Both the position numbers and the translations under genes were made by a program. A stretch of DNA of 22,180 nucleotides, taken from contig JAIPMN010028785.1 in the NCBI GenBank assembly GCA_020650975.1, forward strand, positions 1-22,180, written 5' to 3'. The notes below the pieces were generated by a model. That model ran no database searches. It was not told the DNA's origin and saw nothing but the letters and a program-made list of their open reading frames with translations. Of the stretch, positions 10,601-20,771 are shown one piece after another. The stretch's first letter is position 1. Each line of letters begins with the position of its first letter. The stretch comes from Apostichopus californicus. Taxonomy: Eukaryota > Echinodermata > Holothuroidea > Aspidochirotida > Stichopodidae.

Positions 10601-13600
10601 ACACAAGTCCTCGAGTTGATAGCTATGGCAACGCAAATACACACTCATCCGACTGCGTGGCTTAAAAGGTTACGATTATCATTTAAACCAAAAAGCAACA
10701 AAGACAATTTAAGTGACACGTTGACCAATGACGTATCCAGCGAGGTATGGGTGGGGTAGAGTGCATCTAATAATCCAATACCTAGAATGCTGATAACAGT
10801 ATACGCAAAGTACACAATACTTTGTCAGCAGCTGTTATTTTCCAGCTACAAGCCTTTGTCTTTCCGTGTGTAAACATTTTGTAAATGCTGCCTAGTCCCA
10901 AGAGATCCGAAGTAGATGCAAACCAGGACACTCACGTCCGAGAGAGGACATACAGGGAAGTGTCTTCGTTCTAAATACACAAGACATTAAGTTTTGGGGT
11001 ATTAAACATCACTACTCTCTTACCCGTCTCATCTGCATATGCACGGAGTGACGCTACTACGATGGTAGGAGACTCAACCGGAGGAGACATTCCCCGAATG
11101 AAACTCCTATTTTAGAAGGCGGCTCCATCGCATTGTACAATACTAATGGGAGAAATATATTCTTATTCCTAAGAAGAAGACAACAGAAAAGGTAATGCTT
11201 GAGTAAAAATACATACCTCTATATAATGGAACATTCCGAACGGTTAATCTGCTGGTAACATGGTTGTAGTGTAGTTTGTAAGTCAACATTTAACATCTTA
11301 CGTTTTTCAAACTTTGATAGTAACGTTGCATGAACTAAGATAACAAATTCAAACGTTCTTAACAAGCGTTTACTAACATATGTAATTTAAACCGTGTAAA
11401 GGAGATAATAATTTATTTAAACTACTTTAAACACCGTTGTCATGCTATACATGTTTGCAGCATGTTAGTTAGTCTGCATGTTGGAAAATAATTTCCCTCA
11501 CTACAGGTCAGTAACACTATTTTTTTTCAAGACGGACAACCCACTACACAATACTCTGACAAGTTCGTTTAGATCGGGCACCTTACTGTATAATTTACGC
11601 GATGTTTGTATTGGTTCTAAAAGAACTGTTACGTAAAATACTGCAATCTGCTGTAATGCTCGAGTATCGCTTTTTAATTACAGCCAGCTTTCTCTTCAAT
11701 ATACAACAATCAAATATCATAGAACTGTTTAGTTTACATTACCGCATGCAATCACATGTCACGTGTCACACAAAGTGGTTGTGTTAATGTAGGAGACCAC
11801 AGAGTGATTTAAAAATTAAAAAAAAAAAGTAAAATAATGAGTATAAAATGTAAATAGGACAAGGGTAAATATAGTCTGCAGTTTTTTCCTTACGTACAGA
11901 CATAAATCTAAAAATATTTCGTGGAGATGATCACATTTTATTATAACTAGGCAGTCTACTACTGCTATAGGATTATAATGGTAGAATTGTTTTTTTTAAC
12001 ATACATTTAGGTTCGTACCTTTATTGTAGTGAAACGTATCACCATAAAAGTTAAGACGCATACAAAGACGGTCCATCACATTAAATACCGCATATTTTGG
12101 TGCATTTAAACTAAAGCAGAATAGCGTTTTATGAACGTTAAAATTATGATGTACAAATACAAGTGACAACGAATTCGCTAAATCAGTTATTATATTACCT
12201 TCGAGTGAAACGTAAATATGAACTTTGATATCTTCTATAGTTTATATAGACAATAAAATATGCCTACTCACAGCACATCTGTGCCATTTTATATCAATAT
12301 CTGCAGATTCTTTGTCAGATAAACTTGGAATTCTAAACGTTTTACAGTGTTACTCCTACATGTGATAATGCTGGTTAACTAGTCTTATTTCTACGGTAAG
12401 TACGTTTTTTGGGTGTTTTCTTTTTCTCTCTAATATTTCTGCTAACTTAAATAGACAGTGTTCTAAGAAGGATTTGCAGTACGTTTTCGAAAATGCGGAA
12501 CATGGTTAACGCTATCATACAATTACCGTAGGAACACTTCGCGATTGATTCAATATGGTTCTATTCATAATTTTCTTTCACTATGGTGTCAAGAATGTGT
12601 GTCATATATGGTATTGAAACATAAAAATAATTCGGAATAATTTTAAACTTAATTTTATTTCATTATTAGCGGTAATAAAGGCAGAAGTCGCTATATTAAC
12701 CGATTAGAAAGAGTTAACTTAACAAACATTCGTGTATGCTTTCAACACTGAAATCAGTTATACTTAGCCGTATTTCACAACATAAGTGACGTGCGCACAT
12801 TGATGTTTCAGACTCTATATGGAGTATCTCTTCTTTCCCTAAACTCTAATCTTGTCATAAACAAGGTTGGCATATTCACCATTATACTATTCTATCAGAT
12901 TTTTGTAACACATCGCTTAGAAATTACTCAGACGAAGTTTTAGTTTCCAGGAAATGTTAATTTTTTCATGTGACTTAATACTGAACACGTTATGTCATGA
13001 GTGGGTACTTGGATAGATCTCTTACTGTGCTTGAGGGTTATAATAATGAGTATTGACTGTTTTGTTTATTGTGTGATCACTTCATGTCAATTAAACACAC
13101 AACAAACTGTTGAAAATCTAAAATTGAACTTTCACAGCATCAACTTTATAAACGTCATCGAAAGCACATGTGTTTTTGAATATCTAGTTTTCAACCATAT
13201 ACATTAGCAACCAAGATAAAAGATGAATGAAATGGATGCCCGCTGACACTTTAGAGTTTGTTTTGACATGTTCATGTACACTTCTCAGCCTTGTAAACGA
13301 AGGCTTGTATACATGACTTGTTTATACAACTTCAGTCTGGAGGTATGTATCCAGGTATTGCAAGAGAAAGTCATAGAGACAACAATGAAAGGGATATTTG
13401 GATCACGTGTACACAACATAGTCTTTGTAACCACGCTTGTATACAAACGTTAATGCAATGAGCAAAATAGCGCGGATTAGTTAATATGCAAGTTGTTTGT
13501 TCACCAAACTCAATCAATTTACTCACATACTGTAGTATGTAATTTATTAGGAGAGCATTCATAACGAATTAATCTCAAAGAGTGATAGAACAAGGATGCA

Positions 13601-13676
13601 GCTCAAATAAAATAAATGCATGCGAAATTTACTAAAACCAAACATGCTTAACCAAGATTTAACAGTTTGTAAATAT
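10600..13676. other. Long gene-free stretch before the LINE
   Basis: About 3 kb of AT-rich DNA. Frames at 11602-11787, 13001-13207 and 13268-13453 are short, lack recognisable motifs and have no splice context. Imperfect repeats of CTTGTATACA occur at 13300-13450. Confidence 0.45.
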
Positions 13677-13710
13677 AAAAGAAAATAATTAAAATAATTA
13701 TAATAACAAA
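13677..13710 (-). repeat. AT-rich simple repeat, possible LINE 3' tail
   Basis: On the minus strand this is a run of TTATT and AATTATTTT units placed 55-90 nt after the end of ORF2. Tx1/L1-type elements often end in a simple microsatellite-like tail, so this is the best candidate for the 3' terminus. AT-rich sequence on both sides prevents certainty. Confidence 0.4.
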
Positions 13711-13764
13711 CTTATATAAAACATATATATGACACTAAATAACTGTTTGATTACAGATTTGAAT

Positions 13765-13971
13765 TTAATATTCAAAGAGCATAGCACAATGACTAAAAGT
13801 GTCTCTTTGGATATTGTATGATATAAGTCCTTGATGTTTACCATGATCTAAATGTTTCTCAACTTGTAACAGAAATTTTAATTTATACACAAATTTGTTA
13901 ACGTTGGGAGTGCTCAAATTTATTTTCATCTTGAATATATAGTATTTGATATGAACAATTACAAAATTCAA
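13765..13971 (-). pseudogene. ORF2 extreme C-terminus and stop
   Basis: After a further frame change, the minus strand reads NFVIVHIKYYIFKMKINLST, then PNVNKFVYKLKFLLQVEKHL. Ends with K.YI...K and P....F...L......E are typical of L1-Tx1 ORF2. The frame stops at about 13765, giving the probable end of ORF2. The remaining sequence toward 13680 would be the 3' UTR, ending in simple AT-rich sequence. Confidence 0.78.
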
Positions 13972-14747
13972 CGGATGCTACAATAATAGTTGATAGCCAA
14001 AAACATATCAGACTTGGAAAAGATAAAGTGTCTATTAAAAATATGTTGCTCAACATCTAAACCAAAATCATAATTAATTGTACACTCCCAAAACAAATGT
14101 TCAATAGTCTCCTCCTTTAGGCCACAGAAAGTACATCGTGAATTGTCAATTAAACCCATCAAACTCAGAAGATGGTTTGTCCCAAGTATACGATGAAGAA
14201 AACGAAATTGTAATTTGTATTGTAATTTTGTCTCCCTTAACGACTTGGAAGGAATTTGGAAGATAACACGCCATTGTAGAGAGCTATAATCGAAGTTTAC
14301 ATACCACTTAACAATGCACTTTGGAATAGTTACATGTCCCTGAAAAAGTTGCTTATAAATGAAACGAGATATTGATGCTTTGTTATGAATTATCTTCAAA
14401 GGAATTTCCTCGATAAAATTGCAGGCATCTAATGACATTCTCCAATGACCTGGGATAGCATTTATAATGCCACAGTAAAATGTGAAAGGACAATTTATAT
14501 CAAATTTCCGTTTAAAATCAAGAAAACTTAAGAACCGGTTATTTGCATCTAAAAGATTATGAATATGAATCAGATTTTTCTCGTACCAATCTTTGTAAAA
14601 ATTAGCATAATTGTTTACTATAATATTGGTTTTTTTCCAGATAATTTGATCAATAAAATTGCCAGTAGGGTTTTTATAAGCAAACAGAGAACAAGCATAT
14701 AGTACATCATTTATGAAAAGATTTTCCTCTTTAACGTCGCCTGGCAT
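13968..14747 (-). pseudogene. ORF2 C-terminal region with zinc knuckle (259 codons open)
   Basis: This is the longest open frame of the window. It continues the ORF2 polypeptide after the frame slip. Visible features: WKKTNIIVNNYANFYKDWYE near residues 37-56, QFRFLHRILGTNHLLSLMGL near residues 180-199, and a CX2CX8HX4C knuckle (Cys205, Cys208, His217, Cys222; about 14082-14135) with the surrounding IEHLFWEC. In L1 proteins this C-terminal Cys-rich region helps bind RNA and is needed for efficient mobility. It could be mistaken for a host gene because it is open and starts with ATG, but both flanks continue ORF2 in other frames. Confidence 0.93.
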
Positions 14748-15093
14748 GTTTTTTTTTCCAATAAGCCTCAGTAGTGTCTGTATACCTCTTAACCCATGTA
14801 CGTTTTAAACTATTAATAAAACTGCTCATATGAGTAACGTTTAATCCTCTCTCTGAAATTGAATTAATCATAACAGTACGTTTGGTTTTATCAGGTTTTC
14901 CCGCCCAGATAAAGTTATACAAAAAATTATCCACAAGCTTAATAAAATAATTGGAAGGATTTGACAAGCATTGCAATAGATACAACAATTGAGATAAAGC
15001 AAACAGTTTCACCCAAATTATTTTACCAATAGGTGTAAGATCTCTACATGACCACAAATTCAATGACTTCTTTAGTCGTGACAACTTGGGCAT
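14731..15093 (-). pseudogene. ORF2 thumb/connection region
   Basis: The frame reads PKLSRLKKSLNLWSCRDLTP, then IGKIIWVKLFALSQLLYLLQ, FIWAGKPDKTKRTV, GLNVTHMSSFINSLKRTWVK and YWKKKHARR. These match the conserved post-RT block of L1-Tx1 ORF2 (W..R.LTP.GK, LS.L.Y, FIW..KPDK..R, GGL...SF..SLK..W..R). The normal Gly-Gly of that last motif is RGL here. The frame ends at an A-run (plus-strand T-run, about 14748-14757) where it slips into the following C-terminal frame, overlapping it slightly. Confidence 0.9.
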
Positions 15094-15149
15094 GAAATTT
15101 AACCGAAAAAGTTCATCTCCATCATTGCAAATAACAATACCTAAACAAT

Positions 15150-16125
15150 TATTGGACCATCAGTCCACCTAAAAAAAATACTAGTCAATAAAATGTGCTT
15201 TATGAGTAATTAAAAACCTAGTGGTAAAACACTAGACTTAACAAAATTAATCAGAAGCCCAGAAGCCAGCTAAAAATCTTGCAGGATAAGAATAACCTCT
15301 CTCAATGACTCATGAGAACCATCAAGGAATAAAATAGTATCATCAGCATACTGGAGGATTTTTAATTCGTTATTTAAAATAAAAAAAACCTTAACATTTA
15401 AGCTTGCATTGATTTTCATTGCTAGAAATTCCACACAAAGTATAAAAATGTAAGGGCTGAGAGAATGTCAAAAGGCGTCGAGGAAAAACCGTCATTAAAA
15501 ACTGAAGCAGACGAGTTTGAATATTACGTACGAATCCAAGGACAGAAACTACCATTGAAATTAAAACGTTCAAGGCAATGAAAAATAAAATCCCAAATTC
15601 AGTCTATCAAACGCTTTTTCAAATCAATTAACACTAAAACTACATAAATTGATGGAATCTAAAATACAACGAATATTTTCCCCTATTAAACGTCATTTAA
15701 TATAACCCGTTTGATTGTGACCAATAATTATAGGCAAAACCTTCTTAATTCGAGTAGCTAATGCAATTGAATAAATCTTATAATCTATATTCAATAAAGA
15801 TATGGGCCTATCGTTTTTAACAAAGTTATCATATTTTCCAGGCTTAGGAATAAGAATGATAATACTACGTGCCTGCTCTTTTGAGAGACCCAAGTGAGTA
15901 TACGAGAAATTTAAACAGTCTGTTACAACAGTACCAATTAAATGCCCAAAATGCTGATAAAATTCAATCGACAATCCATCATTACCAGGGCTTTTGCCTT
16001 TACTCATAGACAAGAGAGCGGTTCTAAATTCATCATCCGTTAACAGCCCATCACATTTATAAGCATCCTCAACGTGTAAAGATTTTGTAATCTCGAGGTC
16101 CGTTAAAAAGGGGTTAGCTCAATAC
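15150..16125 (-). pseudogene. ORF2 reverse transcriptase domain, motif B segment missing
   Basis: The RT begins FLTDLEITKSLHVEDAY near 16118. The uninterrupted frame 15693-16013 carries GKSPGNDGLSIEFYQHF, IIILIPKPGK, RPISLLNIDYKIYS and HNQTGYIK, all standard finger motifs. Motif A follows: a catalytic Asp codon lies at 15623-15625 within LVLID, but a one-base loss breaks the frame right after it. The expected RG-RQG-PL segment of motif B is absent: FDI is joined almost directly to SPYIFILCVEFLAMKI near 15459-15466. Motif C is intact as QYADDTILFLDGS (YADD at 15339-15350), followed by SGLLIN and a Lys-Ser pair (motif D). Reverse transcription would not be possible. Confidence 0.92.
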
Positions 16126-16129
16126 GTTG

Positions 16130-16608
16130 ACTAGAATACATGTCACCATAAAAGGATGCGAGCATGCGAAGAATGGAAGAAGTATCAGAAATAATTGAAC
16201 CACCTGGATCATGCAACTTGCGAATCAATCATACCACGCAGCTTGTAATCAATTATATGTTCAAAGCTTATTTCTTTCATAATTGAGCTTATGAAGAACA
16301 TCTAGGGAAAGGGTAGCAAAATAGTCATTTTTAAACTTAGAAATATTGTTAACAACATATATTTCATGTTTTCTACGAGTCCTAGCATTTGCTTTACTAT
16401 AATTTGATGAGACTGTACGAATTTTATATTTTATATCATCCCATTTTTTAGAAGGGTTCATAAAGGTTTCATTTGTACAAATCAAGTGAAAAGTATCTTC
16501 AATATTCTTAATGTACTGTTCATCATTAAGAAACAATTCAACTTCCAGTACCCTGGAACTCTCTTCTCGCAGAAAACCTTTAAAACAATATTGACAATAG
16601 ATGATCAC
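16130..16608 (-). pseudogene. ORF2 linker between endonuclease and RT
   Basis: The frame at 16261-16608 reads FLNDEQYIKNIEDTF, then KKWDDIKYKIRT, ANARTRRKHEIYVVN and LHKLNYERNKL, a typical basic, helical inter-domain region of L1-Tx1 ORF2 proteins. After another frame change, from about 16262 downward, EHIIDYKLRGMI appears, and then, in a third frame from 16225, IRKLHDPGGSIISDTSSILR and FYGDMYSSQRIE. This is the conserved stretch just before the RT fingers, in which L1 proteins have a Gly-rich turn followed by FY..LY. At least three indels separate these pieces. Confidence 0.85.
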
Positions 16609-17264
16609 ATTGTAAACTGGGAGAAAACGATGTATTTGTTACAAGAGGGCCAAGAGAGCGAGTAATAAGGAACAAATCAAGCCTACAACAGATATCAGGA
16701 GAGATATTTGACTTCCAAGTAAAATATTTGCTACGAGGGTTTCTTTCTCTCCAAATATCCAGTAAATCAAAAGTAATCAATTAATCTAGACCCTTTGATC
16801 AAGCATTGAAATTTGTCCTTAAGTTACCCCTTTGTTTATCTAAATCCAAATTAAGCACGAAATTAAAGTGCCCACCTATAATAAGAGAGTCACAAGAAAA
16901 GTTTGAAGATGAACAAACATATCATTGAAAAAACCAGGAACATATAATTAGGACCATAAAGACAGACAAGGTTAACAATTATATTTGAAAGTCGAAAATC
17001 ACAAATAATAAACCGTCCGCTGGCAGATGCTATTGGACGGATCATGGTCACATCAAATCTAGGACTTAAAAGAATGCCAACACTTTTGCTAATAAAAGTG
17101 CCATGAGTATAAATAATTTTACCTCCCCACTCGTCATGCCAACAATTTTCGACTCGTAAAACACTATGGGGCTCTTGTAATAGATAGATATCTCTCATAT
17201 TATTATGCAAATATGCGAACACTTTTCACCTCTTCTTGTGCTGCCTGATACCTATAACGTTATA
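16600..17264 (-). pseudogene. ORF2 endonuclease domain (APE-like EEP family), inactive
   Basis: Visible motifs in order: YNVIGIRQHKKR (Asn motif), an in-frame TGA at 17226-17228, DIYLLQEPHS (catalytic Glu; QETH in most relatives), SVGILLSPRFDV, and VNLVCLYGPN (the NVYAPN-like motif). After a frame change come IIGGHFNFVLNLDLD at about 16847-16882, then DIWRERNPRSKYFTW, RLDLFLITRS and the terminal CDHLL (SDH in most relatives; His codon 16601-16603). The key difference is GGHFN (16862-16876), where the family has GGDFN: the metal- and catalysis-related Asp codon is CAC (His, 16868-16870). Together with the stop and frameshift this indicates a dead nuclease. Confidence 0.9.
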
Positions 17265-17286
17265 GGACTAATTTTAACTCCGCCAT

Positions 17287-17742
17287 TTTGTATACAAAGA
17301 GATAGTAAATAAAACCACTTTTATAAAGATCGTTAGAAAGTATTCATGTTATTATAGAACAATGTACTGATGTTTAAAGTTGAACATATGACTGCATAAA
17401 GAGAAAATAAATAAAGGGAAAGAAAAGAAGAAGGATCATAAATGTAAGGAAAACATATCAAGTCAAATGGGTATAGGGGCTTCCTCCAAAGTAACCGAAT
17501 GGAATCCAGAGAAAAAATCCCCAGCCCAACTGACAGATTCCTAGGGAACCATGGACGAGGACAAAAAACAAGCACACACTCAAAAAAATTGGAGTGAAAT
17601 ACCATATGAACAATAAATAGCAAAGCAGGGGTACAAAACAGATAAAGTTGTACCTACAAAAATTCTCCAGTTCGAAAAAACAACAATAAAACGACCGTAA
17701 CAAAATGTCCAAATGTCTGAATTGAATCTAATACACTAATGT
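17287..17742 (-). other. T-rich ORF1-ORF2 spacer of the LINE
   Basis: Between the ORF1 stop and the first ATG of ORF2 (17286) there are about 455 nt that are strongly pyrimidine-rich on the minus strand. Two overlapping open frames here (17458-17712 and 17333-17623) read as very hydrophobic, Phe/Leu/Tyr/Cys-rich peptides. That is the expected by-product of T-rich DNA rather than evidence for a membrane protein. Spacers between ORFs are known in two-ORF LINEs. Confidence 0.6.
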
Positions 17743-18540
17743 TCAAAACAAATGAGGCATCCCTAAAGCTTGAAGCCATTTTCCTCCAAAAAATCTAAGT
17801 TTTGTGCCTTGATCATATAAATCTTTTACTTGTGCCGACCATTTCTTCTTCTTTGCTAAATCGTCTTTCATCAGGTCGTCGACTACAAAAAAAATGTATG
17901 TTCTGCCAAAGCCAGTCTCCTCTTTCTCATGATTAAGCCTTTATCCTTATAGGATTAACATCGGACGAGGATGTGGGTGGTCTATTGCCCTGGCCCCTAC
18001 CGTCTCGATGACATCGCTCTGTTTGTATGATAGAGGCATCATCAAATAGTGCAAGACCTTTGTTTTCACAAGCTCCCCGCAGTGTTCTCCTTCTTCTGTA
18101 GGGATACCGACCACTCTAAAATTATTTTTGCGGGAAATCCTCTCCTGCTTGTTCACATTTAAGTTGTTATAGGTGAGAGCGTTCTCTCAGTTAGCAATTT
18201 TGGTTGATACCTCTTTGTATTCCTTTTCTTTGTCCACCATTTTCTTTTGTAGGTCGTCAATACGTTTAGCTTGATAATTGACGGCTTTTCCCAATTCCCT
18301 TTCCAATGTTTTAATAGAATTTTGCAGTTTACATAATGAGCGCTCCACTGCATCTTGAAAGTTCCCTATTGCTGACTGCCATACCTCGGATCATTCCGCG
18401 ACATCACTCTCTTCAACACCCTCCTCCTCTTCATGTACAAAGTGTAGTAGGGTCCGTTGCCTAGGTGTGGCCTCTGAACCAGAAGTAGATTGTTTTTGAG
18501 ATAAAGAAGGTCTACCTCTTCTTTTTGCCGAAGACATCAT
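17743..18540 (-). pseudogene. LINE ORF1 (L1ORF1p-like RNA-binding protein), interrupted by stops
   Basis: One reading frame of 266 codons runs from a double ATG (18540, 18537) to TGA at 17743-17745. In-frame stops lie at codon 50 (18391-18393), codon 118 (18187-18189) and codons 199 and 201 (about 17938-17946). Domains in order: a basic, Ser-rich N-terminus (SAKRRGRP); an acidic patch around residues 37-45; a heptad-rich coiled coil at about residues 60-115 (KTLERELGKAV, RIDDLQKKM); an RRM beginning RKNNFRVVGIP at about residue 137; and a C-terminal domain with VDDLMKDDLAKKKKW and LRFFGGKW. This order and these motifs match the Transposase_22/L1ORF1p family, which trimerises and coats LINE RNA as a nucleic-acid chaperone. 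No frameshift was needed to follow it, so ORF1 is better preserved than ORF2. Confidence 0.87.
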
Positions 18541-18880
18541 TTGACGATACAGAAAACAACTTGTATTGACAACTTGTTGCACACAATAGTTACAAAACCC
18601 CTTTTTACAGTGTAAAATTTACATTGTTTTCACTCCAGTGAGGCAAGTGTGTCCTTAGCCTGCCATGGCTTAGGCTCGTCAATTAATATTCCCCCAAAAA
18701 ATATATATAATAGACAACATATACTACATTTAAAGCAATTTTCAATTTCTTTGCAGCTTACAATTTTTATGAACGGTTGAATAGAGTGGAAAGGAATAAT
18801 AAGCATAATTATCAAAACATTTGTTTATAAAACAAACACTTTAAGGACTATCTAAAGAACTCTGAAACACATTGTGACTA
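18541..18880 (-). other. Probable LINE 5' leader and flank
   Basis: This lies just upstream of the ORF1 start, in the element's direction. No coding signal was seen. It should contain the element's 5' UTR and internal promoter if the copy is full length, but the junction with host DNA could not be found. A T12-G8 homopolymer pair follows at 18881-18900. Confidence 0.35.
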
Positions 18881-19059
18881 TTTTTTTTTTTTGGGGGGGG
18901 TTACCATGGAAACTTAGCATTATGTTCTAATGACTGTATAACTAAATGGAGTTGCTGCCGCCTTATTCTTCTGATCTGATCTGGACTGGTTGTGCTTGTG
19001 CGTCGACTACAAGTAACAGTTTGCAATCACAAAGAGAAAACATAACAACCATCCTTTAT

Positions 19060-19080
19060 AATCATTATGACATAATGATT
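19060..19080. repeat. 21-bp palindrome (10-bp arms, 1-nt centre)
   Basis: AATCATTATG and CATAATGATT flank a single A. It directly precedes a GC-richer segment (19081-19200) that contains CCAGGAT-like ends. Confidence 0.75.
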
Positions 19081-19220
19081 CCAGGCGCGCATCCAGGATG
19101 TTGTATACCCAAGCGAATTACTATCTAAACGGAGCGCCACCATCGGTTGGCGCGCAGCGTACACGAAAATTGCTGGTTTTGATACACCCCCCCCCCCTCT
19201 CAGAATACTGGAAATGGCAC
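19081..19220. repeat. Possible remnant of a short interspersed or DNA element
   Basis: A GC-richer island in AT-rich flanks, containing ATCCAGGAT near its left end, a GGCGC/GCGCC-rich middle, a run of 11 C (19187-19197), and, after that, ATACTGGAAATGGC, which loosely mirrors the left end. The CCAGGAT-plus-homopolymer pattern resembles many short invertebrate repeats, but the family is not identified. Confidence 0.3.
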
Positions 19221-19224
19221 TTCT

Positions 19225-20100
19225 TGGGCTTGAAAATGACCAACCAGATTTACACTTTTGCCTGAGAACCAAGTATTTCCCAATAGTTTTTTTTGCATCC
19301 ATTACCTTTCTGAAGATTGTCACACATCATTTTCGACCTCATCGCATAATCGCATCATCTCACTGATATGATATGATGTGATATCTGCTGTTTGCTTTAC
19401 AAATTGGAATCATTGAATTGATACTAAAATAAATAACTTTTATCTGTTTATTGTGCAATGCCATACATTCTTTTCAATTCAAAAGACGCACAGTTTCAAT
19501 TTCATGACACACTGAAGGCTTAGATTCTCTATCTGCCTTCAGTTTCGGGAAGATCTTGGGATTTTCCTTCCTAGATATCGCTAGATATTGCTAGATATCC
19601 ATACAGTTCAGTGTCCTTGGGATTTTTCGGAGCCTTATCTGGGGAAATTGCAAAATCGGGAGTAGTCACACTCCATTTAGGTCAGTGCACGACCTATAGA
19701 CGACACTAATACACAACCCGATCACTTCGTCCCCGTTCTGGCGTAGTGATGAAGGTTTAAAATGTGAGTTTTGAGAAAACGCGCTCTAAAGATGTTCACA
19801 TTTTGACTTTAGTATAGCGTAATTAAAAAAGGATCTTTTGTACCGAAAGTTGTCAATATTTTAAATATAACAAATAGAACTTTGAGTTCTCATATTTGTT
19901 GCTGATCGAAAAATTTCTTACAAAGTAGTAATTTTAGTGTAAACATATTCCTCGTTATGTCATGTCAATTTCAGTTACTTTTAGACTTTTGTCACACATT
20001 CGTTACTATGCTAGAACTAAATTTTGAAGTTTCGTCCTGTCACAGACTAGTATTCATCACTTTTGTGTGTAGTAGCCATAGGGTACACTGTGAATGTTAA
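19225..20100. other. Gene-free stretch, possible decayed DNA element
   Basis: Includes GATATGATATGATGTGATATC-type short repeats near 19366 and a block GTGAGTTTTGAGAAAACGCG at about 19765 with a GC-richer lead-in from 19680. It may belong to an old DNA transposon, but no terminal repeats were established. Confidence 0.3.
19571..19600. repeat. Three 10-bp direct repeats
   Basis: CTAGATATCG, CTAGATATTG and CTAGATATCC lie head to tail. Confidence 0.8.
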
Positions 20101-20585
20101 CTGTCACATGGGGATAGGATGGGGGGTGGAGGTGGAATAACCTTACGATAGAAGAAAATAATCGAAGTGGTGATACATTGGTCTTATTGATTTTAAAAAG
20201 AACGTCCTCGGTTAACTATAATGTATAAAATAGACAAGGAATTTGCATGGGTTATACATATCAACGTATCAACATACCTGTTTTAGTATGTTTTTCATGA
20301 GTGACATGGATAGAGTCGGATATGATGAGGGGAGGTGGTATAGAGGGCATCGAGAGCCGGCTGTTGAAAGGGGTGTTATATTGGTCTCATTAATTTTAAA
20401 AAGAAGGCCCACGTTTTGTTGCAATGTATAAAATAGACAAAGAATTAGTATGGGTTATGGGCGGATGTAAGTGTTTTAGTATGTTTTTTTATGGGTGACA
20501 TGGATGGTGTCGAATAGAGGGATATTGAGGTAGGGAGGGCAATGAGATCCGGCTGCTGAAAGGGTGATATATAATAGTTCCATTG
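20101..20585. repeat. Tandem repeat, about 200-bp period, 2.4 copies
   Basis: Units start near 20101, 20300 and 20496. Shared blocks include TGACATGGAT, TTGGTCT..ATT.ATTTTAAAAAGAA (20178 and 20381), ATGTATAAAATAGACAA and TTTTAGTATGTTTTT (20281 and 20474), with spacings of 193-203 bp. The last copy is partial, ending with a CCGGCTGCTGAAAGG block. Divergence is moderate. No convincing coding frame runs through it on either strand. It directly precedes the 160-bp array. Confidence 0.8.
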
Positions 20586-20771
20586 GCGTCATCTGTTAAG
20601 TCGGAACTCTTATGAAGCACACAGACTACGGAAAATTGTGCGCAATTCTTCATTTTCAAGTTAGTGTATTACGTGACATGTATCTGACAATAGTTTCTAA
20701 GTATCCTTCAAACGTTTCGGAAGCTTTTCCACTATGCTATCCTCTTAAACGGAATGTGAAATTTTTCTTAC

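Larger units (their letters stand above)
13765..17286 (-). pseudogene. LINE ORF2 polyprotein (endonuclease-reverse transcriptase), frameshifted
   Basis: The product in intact relatives nicks target DNA and primes cDNA synthesis from the nick (target-primed reverse transcription). The first ATG at 17286 opens MAELKLV, then a frame change leads into YNVIGIRQHKKR, the usual start of an L1-type endonuclease. From there, homologous segments follow in the right order: endonuclease (about 16600-17264), linker (about 16130-16600), RT (about 15150-16125), connection/thumb (14731-15093) and C-terminal region (13968-14747, then 13765-13971). The segments occupy all three minus frames in alternation, showing at least eight indels, plus several in-frame stops (for example TGA at 17226-17228). 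The total span is close to a normal ORF2, so the copy is decayed rather than 5'-truncated. It is clearly a pseudogene. Confidence 0.92.
13700..18600 (-). mobile_element. Degenerate L1-Tx1-type LINE (non-LTR retrotransposon), nearly full length
   Basis: Read on the minus strand, this stretch has the complete order of an L1/Tx1-lineage LINE: leader, ORF1 (coiled coil, RRM, C-terminal domain), spacer, then ORF2 (endonuclease, reverse transcriptase, connection region, C-terminal CCHC-type knuckle). Family motifs are directly visible, including RPISLLNIDYKIYS, YADD and CX2CX8HX4C. Both ORFs carry stops, and ORF2 changes frame at least eight times, so this is an old, non-autonomous copy. The 3' end is probably near 13680-13710, where the minus strand is a TTATT/AATT-rich simple sequence like a LINE tail. 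The 5' end is uncertain, somewhere beyond 18541. No target-site duplication was identified. Boundaries are approximate; the family assignment is firm, the exact clade less so. Confidence 0.95.

Noticed and set aside
10885-10974. 29-codon plus frame starting MLPSPKRSEVDANQ
   Set aside because: It looks hydrophilic and protein-like, but it is very short, preceded directly by an in-frame stop and has no supporting context.
13968-14747. 259-codon open frame taken as an independent host gene
   Set aside because: Its motifs and both flanks continue the LINE ORF2 in neighbouring frames, so it is the C-terminal part of a decayed polyprotein.
17333-17712. Two overlapping hydrophobic minus frames as membrane proteins
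   Set aside because: They arise from the T-rich spacer between LINE ORF1 and ORF2; the composition follows the base bias and no domain is visible.
18159-18353. 64-codon minus frame inside ORF1
   Set aside because: It is an out-of-frame reading of the ORF1 coiled-coil region.
19027-19323. 98-codon minus frame
   Set aside because: It crosses a homopolymer C/G run and a repeat-like island; composition is not convincing and no family was recognised.
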